From contig WPIO01000055.1 of NCBI GenBank assembly GCA_009760855.2, forward strand, positions 1,852,501-1,916,500: DNA of 64,000 nucleotides, in the 5' to 3' direction. The notes under the pieces were generated by a model. It was not told where the DNA came from and did not search any database. It worked only from the letters and a program-made list of their open reading frames with translations. The translations under genes and the position numbers were made by a program. Numbering within the stretch: position 1 is the stretch's first letter; each line of letters opens with the position of its first letter. Positions 11,491 to 24,207 of the stretch are shown here, piece after piece. The stretch comes from Cristatella mucedo (taxonomy: Eukaryota > Bryozoa > Phylactolaemata > Cristatellidae).

Positions 11491-12039
11491 AATAATAATA
11501 ATGCACTTGATAAAGCACCCCCAGAGAACTTAATCTCTCTCTAGGCGCTTTACATTTGCTGCAAAGGGAAATGCAATTGAATGGTGAGTAAAATCATGCT
11601 TGATAAACAAACAAAATGAATAACATGGTTAGGGGTGACATGCACAGGGTCAGCATGCAAATGTGGTTAGTGGCAGCATGCACAGTGTCAGCACGCATAA
11701 GCACATCAAGTACGAATCACAGGGACCCACTAAATGCTGTCCTAAATAGGTTTTTAAATTCTTTTTAAATGTGGTCATGTCAGGGGATGTTCTGATGCAG
11801 GTCGAGAGGGAGTTCCACTCTTTGGGAGCATATGAACTAAATGCACGGTCTCCAAAGGATTTGAGGTTTGTACGATGTATTTGTAGACTGTTGGATTCCG
11901 AAAAGCAGGTGGTACGATGGGGGAGTATATCTGAGAGATAGGCTGGAGCCAAAGAATGAAGTGACCTAAAAGTGAGCGACAAAACCTTGAAGTCAATCTG
12001 AATAATAATGACAATGCACTTGATAAAGCGCCCCCAGAG
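11491..12039 (-). mobile_element. Inner LINE family 1 3' ends (two, same strand)
   Basis: Two minus-strand 3' ends lie inside the outer element. One spans 11,491-12,000, starts with (AAT)n and contains a C-terminal domain with GDRAFSSYAPKEWNSL. The other is a 39-bp tail-only piece at 12,001-12,039. The outer element resumes at once after them with the sequence expected from the copy at 2,826-4,022. Confidence 0.8.
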
Positions 12040-12075
12040 AAGGCTGGGAGGGATCAAAGCAAAGGCACAACTGAG

Positions 12076-12278
12076 ACACTGTGCATGCTGCCACTAACCA
12101 CATTTGCATGCTGACCCTGTGCATGTCACCCTTAACCATATTATTCATTTCGTTTGTTTTCCAAGCATGATTTTACATATCATTCAATTGCATTTCACTT
12201 TACAGCAAATGTAAAGCGCCTAGAGAGAGATTTAGTTCTCTGAGGGTGCTTTATCAAGTGAATTATTATTATTATTAA
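12076..12278 (+). mobile_element. Inner LINE family 1 3' end, opposite strand
   Basis: A 203-bp plus-strand 3' end with the hairpin tail and (ATT)n at 12,261-12,277. It splits the outer copy between CAACTGAG and TGTCATCC, which are contiguous in the copy at 2,826-4,022. No clear target-site duplication is visible. Confidence 0.8.
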
Positions 12279-12555
12279 TGTCATCCACATAGAAGTGAAA
12301 GCCTAGATTGTGCCTGGCTATCACATCGGCAAGAGGGAGAGTATAAACCATGAACAGAACCGGACCTAGCATGGAGCCCTGAGGTACTCCATATTTCAGA
12401 GGTATCTCGGATGATCTTTGTCCGGTCTCATCGATACTCTGGAGCCTCCCACTGAGATAGGACCTGCACCATTGCAGAGCAGTGCCAGTGATGCCCAGGA
12501 GAGATGAGAGCAGTTCGTCGACTTTAAGGTTCCAGCTCTTTTAGGCCCCCACCGG

Positions 12556-13276
12556 TTTTATGCTCCGGCTTATTTTTCTGAAATACTTACTCGGGCTTTG
12601 TACACCACTTTTTGCTGCTGCTCTTTTTTACCTAAGTCGTTTAGCCTTTAACCAATCTCAAATCCTACGAAAATCGTGTCTGGCTGCTGTGCTCTCATAG
12701 CCTAGAAATCACTGCCAGCTGACATCACGATGTCTTTGAACTTGGACGCAGCTTACAAGGCATCTAAAAGCGCTCTGGCCCCTTGAAGCCTCTGCTCTGT
12801 CCACGAGCATTGTCCTTAGTGTGCTTATACGAGCTGACAGTTATCGTATGCAGGCAGGTTCGGTTGACGAGGTTTCTTTCATGCACACGTGCTCAGAAAG
12901 AGACTTAGTACTCTTAGGGTGCTATACAGATGATGCATTGTTAATATTATCATATTTGCATGACCACCAGAGAGCACCTATCCCTTCTAACAGAATGTTG
13001 TGCTTGCTTGTTGTGCTTGTCTTTCGCGGTGCTTCACAGTGAGGCAGCGGCCTCTTCATTTGCCACCATTGCTGATGGTGAATGGCAGACTCAAGGCCGT
13101 TTGTAATTCAGAGCTCTCTCCCTCTTGTTTTCTGTTTGTGAAGCAGCTGAGGATTCACCGCCCATTAATCAAGTTTCCTGACAGACGAACGAAAGGTATG
13201 AGAGGCAGTCCTCACTAGCCCGCTCGGAGAGAGGCACCTTCGAGCTGTCGCTTGCAGACCACGGGTATTCTTGCAG
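12556..13276. other. No recognisable feature
   Basis: No motif or element is recognised. A splice-acceptor-like TTCTTGCAG ends the stretch at 13,276 and leads into the candidate exon at 13,277. Confidence 0.35.
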
Positions 13277-13530
13277 ATCCGGCTCAAGCCAGTCACGGAA
13301 GTACAGCCGCAAGGCAGCAAGCTGCCGACGTCACGATCCCCTCGCCCGTGCCAGCGGCAGCAGCAGATACGGCACGTGTGCAGGCAGCAGCGGTGGCGGC
13401 AGTGGGAAGCCAGCAGCAGCAGCGGCGTGGAGCACCAGTAGCAGTGAATATTAGCCTGCAGAGTGCTGGCCAGCCGTCTGCGAGATTCAGGAGGAGGCCC
13501 ATCGATCCGGTTGAAATGGCTTACATCCAG
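13277..13530 (+). CDS. Candidate internal exon, Ala/Gln-rich, unknown protein
   Basis: A 254-bp frame is open from a good acceptor (ATTCTTGCAG) to a good donor (CAG followed by GTATGG). The product is rich in Ala, Gln and Pro, with QQQQ near the middle, and ends in a denser segment, FRRRPIDPVEMAYIQ, that looks like the start of a conserved block. The low-complexity lead followed by a basic motif would suit a nuclear or regulatory protein, but I do not recognise the family. No neighbouring exon was found with confidence. A plus-strand frame at 13,575-13,925 is open but shows no matching phase or motif. Splice sites, codon content and the absence of repeats favour a real exon; the isolation argues against it. 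Confidence 0.35.
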
Positions 13531-14452
13531 GTATGGAATGCAATGCCTCAATGGTCTGCATTCCCACGTGGTATTGACATCCGGGTGTCCTTACGCTGAA
13601 ATGCAGCAGGTGTGCCGGGATTGGTGACCTCTGGTTTTTACTGCCGGGTGCCTCATGGCAGTGGCTGCAGTGCTGCTACTCAGTATCGGGAAGCGATCGA
13701 TGCAATTCTCACGGATTGCACAAAATCTATATTAGTGTAGAGGGTAAATGTCGAGAATATATTGGAAAAAGTTGCATGACAATCAAATATTTGTTTATAG
13801 TACCTTTTAAACGACAAACTATATTAGAAATGGGATATGAGATTTTGATGATTTCCACATTAATGGACAACATGGTGAAAGGAGCTATATCTTATCTGGA
13901 GGTTGACCGGACGCAACATATTTAGATAAACAATTTATAGATGTCTTCATCATATGCGACTTGTTGAACCTTGATACATCGACGTATGTGTCTACAGATA
14001 CTTGAAGTACACGCTAGTGCCTTTTCAACTGCTTAATTTACAGTGTAGCGTTGTGCTCTGTAAATTCTGTAACTCGGTCAATGCTTCACTGATTATTGTG
14101 AAATTTCAAATTTGAGTTCAATGCTGCTTGAATAGCAGCACTCCCAATAGTTTGTTTCTGATTTCAGTTCGATGGGTATTGCTGTTGTATTTGTCATCGA
14201 CTGGCATGAAGCTTAATTTTCTGCAATCACGATTACGTAAAGCGATTTGCTCGAAACGTGTACTCGACAGGAAGTGCAGTGATAACGTGATTTCAGTTCA
14301 CTCTAGCACGCGGGGCACGATTCACAAGTGGATGGAGCGAAGGCTGTGACGAACAGCCATGCATTGCTTTCTTTTTCAAATTTTGTCAAGCTAGGGCACG
14401 TCGTGTGCTGCTGATGTGCCCTCTCGGTGTTCGACGTGCATGGACGCACGTA
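13531..14452. other. No recognisable feature, AT-rich in part
   Basis: This is possible intron sequence downstream of the candidate exon at 13,277-13,530. I see no retroelement blocks. Open frames near 13,575-13,925 and 14,128-14,349 lack motifs. Confidence 0.3.
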
Positions 14453-14545
14453 AGAGAGAGAAAGAGTGAGAGAGAAAGTGAGAGAGAGAGGGCAGAGAGA
14501 GAGAGAGAGAGGAGAGCAAGAAGGAGAAAGAGAGAGGGAGTAAGA
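14453..14545. repeat. GA-rich polypurine tract
   Basis: An imperfect (GA)n tract with GGGA and AAAG interruptions. Confidence 0.85.
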
Positions 14546-15104
14546 GCCGGGCATGCACTTTAAAAACGGAAGGTCGAGCATTCTCGAGCGCTCAGCGAGC
14601 CGTCCTGTGGCACATCTCTGATCTCATGCCACTCGCACTGCGCCTGCAGCCTCGGCGCCCTTGCCCTGAACCCACTCCGTGCAGCTTCCGCTGCCAACCA
14701 CTTCTGCGTCTTAGCCCTCAAGGGTCCGATCACTCTAGACTCGTTCTCGCGCCTTCAGCGCAGCTCGAGCTCTGTGCAGCCAAGTGTGCACGACATCCTG
14801 GTCTGCCAGCTGGCAAGGACTCGCTAGGTACACTCGTCCGGAGCACGGGCTTACAGCACCATATGTATAGTGTTGGGGGAGCCTTTAATGGCGTAAGCAG
14901 TGCCATGCTGTGGATTTATTTACTGCACCATGAAGCAGCAGGAGCGATCAGCTTTACAACTATCCACTTCTAGCCCTTGTATGACGTAGCCCGTGTAAAA
15001 AGCGAAACGAGCACACCACACGTGTGCCTGAGTTTCCGGGCATACACACATCACAAGCATGCCCGGGGTTCGTGCACTTCACCTCATATTCGAGATCTCA
15101 TTTC

Positions 15105-15275
15105 TAGTCGTGATGGCACTAGCTAAATCGGTTGCTTTTTACTACCTTGGTCCCGAGGTCGTGGGTTCTAATCATGCAGTGACGATCTTTTATTGCAACC
15201 GTGGTGGTGATAGCCGTATAGACTCTTCTGTCGCCTTACAAAAGAGGCTGCTGAATGAGCTAGTAATTTATCAGT
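15105..15275 (+). mobile_element. SINE S1 copy
   Basis: This copy shows the whole S1 order: an A-box-like GATGGCACTAGCTAAATCGG near 15,112, TTGGTCCCGAGGTCGTGGG, a B box (GGGTTCTAATCATGC) with one change, GACGATCTTTTATTGC, a GGTGGTGATAGCCG motif, TCTTCTGTCGCC and an AGGCTGCTGAATGAGCTAGT end. Confidence 0.75.
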
Positions 15276-15279
15276 CGTT

Positions 15280-16984
15280 TAGAGGATTTGGCACGGGTCT
15301 GTTACAAAAACGCATGTGGATGTATCAGTACCAGAAAAGGGGCACCAGGTGACCCACCAGGTACAGAGACTGTGACACTAAGTCTGGTCGCTCATCGGGC
15401 TGTGTGTTTGTCAGCAGTCGGTGAAAGATGGTGGCAAGTCGTGTTCTTTGCGAATCCGGCTTCTTTTGAGTGATTACAGCTGTATCAAACCCGGAGGAGA
15501 GCTGCTCTCAGCCTCAGCTGCCCCTTTCACAAGAGGCGGTACGGCTTGAAATTTGAAAGGCGAGTTCGGCTCTGCTGGTACCACATAGCACTGTTTGCTA
15601 CGTCCATAATTGAAGAAAATAAAACCCCAAGACGTTTGATGACATGTACCGCAATACCTATCCGACCAAAATTAGAAATAAACTAGGGTCATGATCTAGC
15701 TGGACTCACATATCAAATTTCGCACTGATACATGACGTATTGGCTGCGTTTACAAGGTACACAGCAACACTGAAAATGAAACCCTTTGAAATTCACAAGC
15801 ATGCACCTCTACAAGCTTTATGCGTGTTCCTCATTCTACCAAGGTTTAACAAGTTGGGGTAGAAGTCGCATATGAAGCAGAGATCGCTAAATTTGTTATT
15901 TGTAGATATATTGCTCCAGGTTTACCTCTGAGTTAGACGTAGATTGCATTATAATTTTTTCTTTTACGTGTAGGTCGTCAGAGCTTCCGATCCCTTTTTT
16001 AACATGTTTGTCTTTCGAAAGGTCCCCTAAATAAACATCCGATTGTTGGCTACCAGTCAATGAGCATATTCTCTCATGCAACAATGCCGTAGCGGTCATC
16101 GGCCACTAAACTTAACCTATGTCTCTATGCAGCAGAAGCTCCCTCCGATACTGCATCTCTCAGCCTGAAACGCACGAACATGCAGCCCATCAATCAACTA
16201 GCGGCAGGCCGAGCTGGCCAAGCGATCGTCAGCCTCAATGCTACCGCTTCTACCTCACTCTCTTCTGCTCACTCTCTCTTCTCTCCTGCTGTCTGGGCTG
16301 GGCATCGATGCTCCTCTTTCCCCTTTCTCTCTCTTAATTCCAAGTCATTTTGTACTAAAAAAACATCGGGTGCATCGACTTATCCGCCATTTCATTCCCA
16401 ACAAACTCTTCGTCACGCTAACAGTGACGTTTGAATGTCTGACCTGCCAATGTGGGAGATTCAAATTAAATTATATGCAACCCACAGAAACCCCAACGAT
16501 TGCTGTGCGCATTTGCCACGTGACAAAAAGCTATACAGACTTCCTGCTTAGCAAACAGTACAACTACTGAGTCCACGACAGAACAGACAAACTCTGCTTC
16601 CGGTCTGTAGATGATGTCACCTACCGGCGTAATACCTAACCATAGCATATTTTTTTTTTTTTTTTTTTAGAGAGGTGGACCAGAGTAACTGGCGCAACCA
16701 GTTGCAAGGTGGTGCTACGTGAAAACCAGAGAGCTGAATCATTGGATATCTTCGGCTCAAACTCGACTTCCAATGCTTGCTTGACTAACCATAGAGTATA
16801 ATGGCAGCACACATGTGCTTGCTGACCCCTCGTAATATATTTAGAAAATAAACTGGAGTGTTATTACATACATTTGTGTCACCAACAGAACAGCTTTTGG
16901 TATGCGCTGTGTCACCAATGAAACATTATCGACGAATGCTCACATCGAGTCAAGATGCATGAGTTCATACTGCATGCTGCCGCC
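15280..16984. other. No gene recognised; region 3' of the FKBP gene
   Basis: The stretch contains an 18-T run near 16,652-16,670 and short open frames without motifs. The 3' untranslated region of the FKBP gene should begin here on the minus strand, below 16,985. I could not find a canonical AATAAA on that strand within the first few hundred bases, so the polyadenylation site is not assigned. Confidence 0.3.
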
Positions 16985-17063
16985 TCAGTTGACAGCTCTT
17001 AGTTCCACGTCGAAGATCAGTGTGCTGTTGGGCGGTATGCTTCCGGCTCGCTCACTGCCATAT
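16985..17063 (-). CDS. FKBP46: FKBP gene exon 11 (terminal)
   Basis: The acceptor is TTGTTTAG; the exon supplies the last base of Gly379, then [18 protein letters not shown] and the end VELRAVN before TGA. It restores the GYG and [13 protein letters not shown] signatures that close every FKBP domain. It lies 2.8 kb beyond exon 10, and its frame is too short to stand out by itself. Confidence 0.93.
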
Positions 17064-20000
17064 CTAAACAAAGAAATCGCTCAATAGCTAAATGATGGCA
17101 TAATGAGTACGCGCCATCAACGCAACAGCTGCTACCACGCAATATTATTATTATTATTATTATTGCAGCTACCACGAGGAAAAGCATCAGATGATTGCCA
17201 TAGGCAACACTTCGCTCGAAGTAGCTGAACTACATTGCTCGCTGGCTAGTTCATTGAGACTGACTCGTTCAGTGTCTCCATGGTTACAGCCGCCATTCCT
17301 GTAGCGCTACCTGACCCTAACTGGGAGATAGGCATGTGCACAGCAAGCTGTAGGAATCATCTAATGCACTCACGAGCTACACGGTGACACAAAAAAGGAA
17401 GCAAGGAAGAAACCAACCCATAAATGGTGTAATACTGTCTCAGGCGACGAATGGGCACCAAAGGAACGAACACACCTAACTAGCAAGTAACAACTAGCGA
17501 TTAACAGAAGAGCAAGATCGAATTCGACACCCAAAACCACCCAGGACGACGATTTACTAGCCACACGATTAGTGCCGGTATGCTCTAGGCAGCACATTTA
17601 ACACTAGAACAATTAATCACAACTTCAATGACAGCCAGCAGAGGGCGAAGGAGGGGAGGCAGGCTAGGCAAGCTCAAGATAGGACCAATAAGTTAGGCAG
17701 AATGCCGAGACAGAAGGTCAGCCACCAATCGCAGCCACGAAACGCCGAGTTCTAGGTCCCTCCCGTAGCATGCAAGCCTTATAGGGTGGTATGGCAGCGC
17801 TTGCACGGCAGCGCACGAACTGCTTCGAGCACGAGTGGCTTTACAGGCGGAAAACTTCCGGTGCCATCTCGAAGCATCGGCTGGAGGTAACCACTTGATC
17901 GTTGGACCCTAAAGCCGTGTGCTTCCACTACGTACACTGGCGAACGTTCGGAGTCAAGACTACCGAGAAATTGAGGACCCAAAAAGCAACACGGATGCCA
18001 CCTTTGTAGAAGCACTGCGAGGGAGACCGATGAGACTCAAGTCCGTGGGACTGCACGAGTTTGGAATAAATACGGGAATTTAATGAGCAATTTCAATTTG
18101 CCGAAAAAGGAAACTTTACGGCCTTCAAAGTTCCTAAATCCCTCGTTTTTTTCAAGTGACAGCTAATACACCAGGCAAAGCCCAACAGCGAGGCTAGTCT
18201 CGACTTCGAACTACTACACTGCTGGTGTAGAAACGGCTGGCTCGGCGCTAGTTTGCACTGGAGCCAAGTTATCAGCGAGTGTCTCGACTCCAAACGTTTG
18301 CCGGAGTAGGCACAGCCTTAGGGTCCGAGAGATTCAGCTAGCTCTCTCGTAGCACTGAATTGGGCTAGCCAAAATAAAAAGGAGTCCGAACCTTGCTGCC
18401 TTAATAAATCGCAAGAACCGCCACACTCGTAAGGCTCAGAAAAGAGGCACGGCGAAACAACCGTAGCAAACTTGCAGAGCACAATAAACAACGAAGATGC
18501 AGCCAGGAAAGTCACGTGCAAGACCTCGGCGACGATGCCCTATAGCACGAATCGACGCTGAACTTGTGGTGACCTTGGATGCCAACAGTTGGTTTCAAAC
18601 GCTGGTTGGCATTAGAGGGGCAAGGAAATCAAAGGAGGTGATGCTGGCTACAGATGCTGGACCTGTTCGGCTTCCAATTAGTGGACAGCAGGGAGAACAC
18701 GATATGCCGGCACATCTTCGACCGACTCAATTATCCACACGGTTAAAATTAAATAATGGCATGCCTTCGGGACAGCAGGCAGGCAAGATCTGCAAGGTCA
18801 CTGCCGGGGGGGGGGGGGCATTGCACATTGCATCATTTATCGTCTTTAGGAACTGGCAAAGAGGTCTCTTTCTTCCTTTCGCCCCGAGGCCTATTAAAAG
18901 TTTCGGTGGAGCATCAATTGCTGCTCACTGCAAGCTAAATTCTAAGCCGTGTGCAAGTCCTTCAAATTGTCTCAAACAAGTCCTTCAAATTGTTACACAA
19001 GTCCCTCCACCAGTAAACTGCCAATGGTGGCCAGTCACCAATCATCCCCCCTCTCCAGGTACAAAGACATGCTACATTTTACCGATTTTTTTTTATCAGT
19101 CTCCCCATTGCAGCTCGTATCAAGAACACCGGAGCGAGCCGTGGCAGTCCAGTTGAACTCCTTGAAGAACCCGTACACTGAACTTAGTTCCGGGTCAGGT
19201 TTTAGAGCTAGTCACTCCATAAAGTCGGCACTGACTCGAGTGTATAACAGGAAGATTATTTTAGGTAGAATCTGCCAGCTCTGCTGGATCTATCGGCAGC
19301 TTTAAATACCACTCGTCATCAAGTCCCTATCGAGCACCTCTCATCTCGTCTGGGCATCACTGGCACTGCACTGCAATGGTTCAGATCCTATCTCGACGGG
19401 ACATTCCAGAGCATCGATGCGACAGAGCAAAATTCACCCAAGACACCTTTTAAGTCAGGTTACCTCAGGGGCATGCACAACTGTTCATATCGAGCTTAAC
19501 CAAGGGCAAGAGGAATATTTTTTCCCATAACATCCCATAAACTTGTCTTCTTTCCATGAAACTTCGAATGCTTAACTGTGCGTGATTCAGCTTAAGTTAC
19601 TAACAGGACTATACCAGTGGCTGTGAGTATCCTCTTGTATGTTTCTGCGTGCTTCCTGAATAGCCTGTCGGTTCCCTTGGGGCGCTAAACAAATAAATTA
19701 TCATCATCATAGCGATCTCTGCCGCAGAAATTCATGACCGATGACCATTTTTCAAGTTACGACATACGTCCGACATATTTAGTCATGAAAAAGACGGTGA
19801 GCTCGGAGGCAAGCCGGGAATGAGCAATGCTGAGTGGCAGCTGCTGAGCGCTGTCATACCCCATGTTTGGTGGCACGGTGATTCTGCGCTTGCCGCCCAC
19901 TTTCATCCCTGAAAATATCGAAGCAAACATGTTGGGCATTGGAGCGATGCATGAGAGCTGCACTTAAGCACAAGAGCCCTTCTTGAAGTGGGCAGGCGTG

Positions 20001-22090
20001 CAAGAGGCAGTACAGTACCCTGTATGCCGACATCCCAGCCCTTGATCACTTCACCCTTTCCGAGCCTAAAGTTGAATGGCTTATCGGACGTCTTCTTGTC
20101 AAAAGTCTTGCCCGAAGACAGCTGACCGACGTAGTAGACGTGAGCCTATGGGATAAAACAGAAGACGTCGAGTCGCCCTGCCGGTGGGGTGGGGGGGGAG
20201 AGGCGGCTGCGCAAGCAAGCAAGCGTTCAAGCTCAAAAAAAAGAAAGAAAAAAAAAGAAAAGGTTCTCAGCTCTCAGCCAACATGAAAAACGCGACCAGG
20301 CGATAGCGAGCAAGCGACAGGCAATCGAAAAACATAGAGCGACTGCCATTTTAGACTAGCGTCCCTAAAGACCGATGAGGCCACCTGTCGGCTGCTATAT
20401 CTACCATTCTAACAAAAATCAAAGCCAGGCAGAGAAGATGGTGGCACGAGCACACCAATCAATCAAGACAGGCCATGCAGCATCACGAGTCTTGCCGAGG
20501 TATCTCGCTTATGCAGGTCCTGCTTCGTCTCTTTTCTGCAAGCTTTTCACGTTGCACAATTTCTGGCCTTTTAATTCCCCCCCCCTCATCTCTGATCTAT
20601 CCGGCGTGCAGTTCTCGATCTCCGACCACTAGTGCCCTGGGAGGGGAGACGAGCAAGTACACATGCTAGAAGACCCAGGCGATCGAAGATCGAACCATCA
20701 AGCAGACGACTCTTCATTGCCAGACGAAAATGGGGTGAAGGCAGCAAAAGCTAATGCTTCTAAATAAGTGAGGCAATCGAATCAAGCCGGTCTTTAATTT
20801 AAAGTTGTTTCTAGAGGTGTGTGAATCTGACAATCACAGGACAGGACTAAGCAGTCAAGGAATGTGCACGAATGTTTCTGCCAAGCCGCCTTGGAAGGCA
20901 GCTGCAATGGTGGGGGTGCGTTCGCGAAGCTCTACGTATAGCACAGTGCTCACCATTTTACCAGATTTGGCCTCCGGGCCAGCTCCAGTTTTGATGTCAT
21001 TGATTACGACTCCACCGGCCAACTTTTGCTGACCACCCGGGGTAGGAGGAGCAGCGGCCGACGGCTTCGGCGCAGTGGCGGCGGCGCTTGCACTGGCTAA
21101 ACCGGAAGCCTCAGTAGCTTCTTTCTTATTTTTCTTCTTTTTCTTTTTCTTCTTTTCGACGCTGCCTGCTGCTGCGATCGCCTGCAATGCAGAGAAACCA
21201 AGGACGATCAACGAGAGCACAGACGTCAACGAAAGCACACGATCGTCGTACCGACAAGCAAGCTTCGTTATGAAAGCCCTTCACATTCGGAGCCACCGAT
21301 TCTTGCCAGCTGCCTATAGCCAAGGGGATATCAAAGAGCATACGTGGACAGAGGAGCGACCGCCTCCACAGACAGGCGAGGTAGAGCACAGTGACACAGC
21401 GTATCAGCTCGTATCTACGCACATTTGGTTAAAACACATACGAGTGCAAGTAAAGTATGCATAGACACATCAACTCGGCACCCAACGATGGATAGGACCT
21501 CACTATAGGCATACCTTTCTTTATGTAGCAACTGCAAACATTGTTCCCCGGAGCCTGATCGCACACTAACAGTGGCAGCAATCCAAGCTAGGGCCGCAAA
21601 TCAGCTAACCGACCTTGCCAACAAAAAGCAAGCACCAGGCAAGCTTGAACAGGCAGCCAACAACCATAACTCGGTTGCGGCAGCTGCCAAGGTTAGAAAT
21701 AGCTACAATCTTTAACTACACAGGCGCTGGGCACAGCACGATGCCCCACGTATGGCGTTTACATCACTGGCTTGAAAGCCAGCGGCCGGGGAAATTCTAG
21801 AGTATTACACACAAAGTCGACGTGTGTCACCCTCAGTTTCAAGTAAAGACAAACAAAGTAATAGTATATGTACATATACTATATTAGCATAATGTGAACA
21901 CTTTCATACTGCTGTGCTTTCACCTTCACTTCCTCTTTAGTCAAATCGATGCTACTGTGAACCAAAAATGGAACTAACCACTGGGCAAAGGTTGAGCAGA
22001 AAGTTGCTTTAACAACAAAAGGCCTCGTGTATATAAAAATGAAGCAGCAGCATTTCCCCCTAATTTTACTGAGATGTTTCTAGAGCGTTC

Positions 22091-22176
<86 letters not shown>

Positions 22177-24122
22177 ATTTGTAGCATATATAGCATATTA
22201 TGTACTTGCAGTGCAAACAGTAGCTGAAACAGAATGAGAGAGTGGCCGAGCAGGAGAACATGAATAAGCGAGGCAGCCCTAGAGAAAGGAGCGCACCGAC
22301 TAAACAGTTGCTTAAGACGACTTTGGGACGACTGACAGATAAGCACAAATTCGGACATGCAGCAGCAGCATCTGCGAGCAGCACAGACAGGGCTGCTACT
22401 ACAGCTCCACAGACCAACCAGTGCCGAAATCCACGACGAGCGCAAACACTTGCGATTTAAACTAGGTACCTGCTCGACACTGACACAAGTAATGGCTGAA
22501 TTCTCGTGCTTCACTTAAGAAATGCCAATTGAATCTTGCATCGAGTGCCAGGTTACTCTTCTAGGAGCAATTCATCAAGGGGAAAAAATGCCAGCGTGTC
22601 TAAAACCCACAGGTCGCGACCTGACGAAGGAAGGGGGCAATAGAAGAAGAGAAGCTACAAGTGATAGTTAGTGCAGCAAACGTGGTTCAGACAACTTTAT
22701 CGGATTACATAGCTGCCAAAAAACCAAGGTAAATACATCGGCATAAAAAATGGGAACCGACTGGGCTATCATCCTCCTTGTGGGGGAGGGAGGTCGATGG
22801 CATGACCGGCGCTCAGGAATGGGCCGAAACGATAAAATTTGATAAAAACGCAGAATTAATTGATTTGCAAAATTGAAGGGGGTGAAACAGTCAACTAACA
22901 ATTGAGTTCAATGACATCACATCACATTACACTATGTAACACACTTTTACTTTATAGATATTACTTCCTCGGTAGCAAGAGCTATTTTGCAATTGCTTAT
23001 GCATCAAAAGTATAGAAAATGATCACTTCCACACTCTGTTTTTACAATACATTTGAAATGACCTATTTTCCGAAAGATTGGCTATGGCTGCCAGTCGGAC
23101 GTTAAAAGAACGAACGCCGTTATCGAAAACTTGTAAAACCAATTTTCTTTGAAATATTCACTCTTAGTTCATACTGTAATCGAACTTGAGAGTTGACATT
23201 AACTAAAAACGATTCAGTATTTGATATTCCACCTTAATGCAACATATTTGTAAGGATGCAAACTAGGAGTCACTATCTGCTGTCAACAGTAGCGTAAAAG
23301 AGAACGAGGACAAACATCGATCACAAAGGCATATTCATACTGGTTTGGTCCAGCGGTTAAGGTGCACGCCCCGACCAAAGTCTGGCTGAGGTCGTGGGCT
23401 CGAGCCCCGAGCAGCATATGTGAAGCGCCGGAATAGAGATTAAGTTCTCTTGGGGCGCTATACAAATGAATATTTTCCCCTAACCATGTTATTCATTTTA
23501 TTTGTTTTTCAAGCATGATTTTTTCTTACCATTTAATTGCATTTCCCTTTGCAGCAAATGTAAAGCGCCTAGAAAGAGATTAAGTTCTCTGAGGGCGCTT
23601 TATCAAGTACATTATTATTATTAGCTACCAACGCCAACCAGTATCTATTAGTGCGAAGGAAGGTAGTCCGGTGCAATTTTTTAATTCTTCCTCCAACTCA
23701 GGATTTAGCACACCGGCAGGCTAATTCCAATTGATTTAGCAAAATTGCACGGTCCTGCTACTGTTGCCTGGTATTCAAATCAGGTCTGCTTACGACGAAA
23801 AACTATATCCATCAGCTGTTGTGGCCCAGCTGAGGCACGCCTGGTGCTCATCTGGTGAAGCACCCAGCAGCCCGGCTGGTAACGGAGAAGCACAGCGTGC
23901 AGGCCTCACGTCGAGCTCAGCCTTTTCGCTGCCCACAGCAGCACCAGTCTCGAGGAAGAGGGAGATCTCCTCAATGCTCGAGTCCTCACACACAAAGAAG
24001 AGAGTAATGCCCGTGATGCGCACACACGCTAGTAGAGTTCGACGGACCACACACACACACACACCCACCCACCCACCCACACACACCCACACGCACACAC
24101 CCACACGCACACACCCACACGC

Positions 24123-24207
<85 letters not shown>

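Larger units (their letters stand above)
10445..12555 (-). mobile_element. LINE family 1 copy interrupted by nested LINEs
   Basis: The outer copy reads on the minus strand and is the longest family-1 reverse transcriptase in the window once the insertions are set aside. From its 5' side it has [11 protein letters not shown] and RSYLSGRLQSID (12,430-12,520), VPQGSMLGP and FHFY followed by VDD where other copies have YADD (12,300-12,400). It then continues at 11,406 downward with SAQYLGVMFQSDLSLDD, AFVTSRLDFCNSLLAGLP and the C-terminal block, which changes frame near 10,800. The 3' tail and (AAT)n lie at 10,445-10,470. It is interrupted at 11,491-12,039 and 12,076-12,278 by younger family-1 3' ends. 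It is inactive. Confidence 0.85.

Noticed and set aside
13575-13925. A 115-codon plus-strand frame after the candidate exon
   Set aside because: No initiating Met near its start, no splice sites matching the phase of the exon at 13,277-13,530, and no recognised motif.
18497-19156. A 219-codon plus-strand frame
   Set aside because: It has no motif, crosses a G homopolymer and lies inside FKBP intron 10. I could not support coding.
19757-19963. FKBP C terminus read straight on from exon 10 (ending [11 protein letters not shown])
   Set aside because: The residues after PPNMG do not fit the family, whereas splicing to 17,063 restores GYG and [10 protein letters not shown] exactly.
20855-21238. 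A stand-alone secreted Lys-rich protein starting [15 protein letters not shown]
   Set aside because: The hydrophobic start is intron sequence. The real exon begins at the acceptor at 21,181 and belongs to the FKBP gene.
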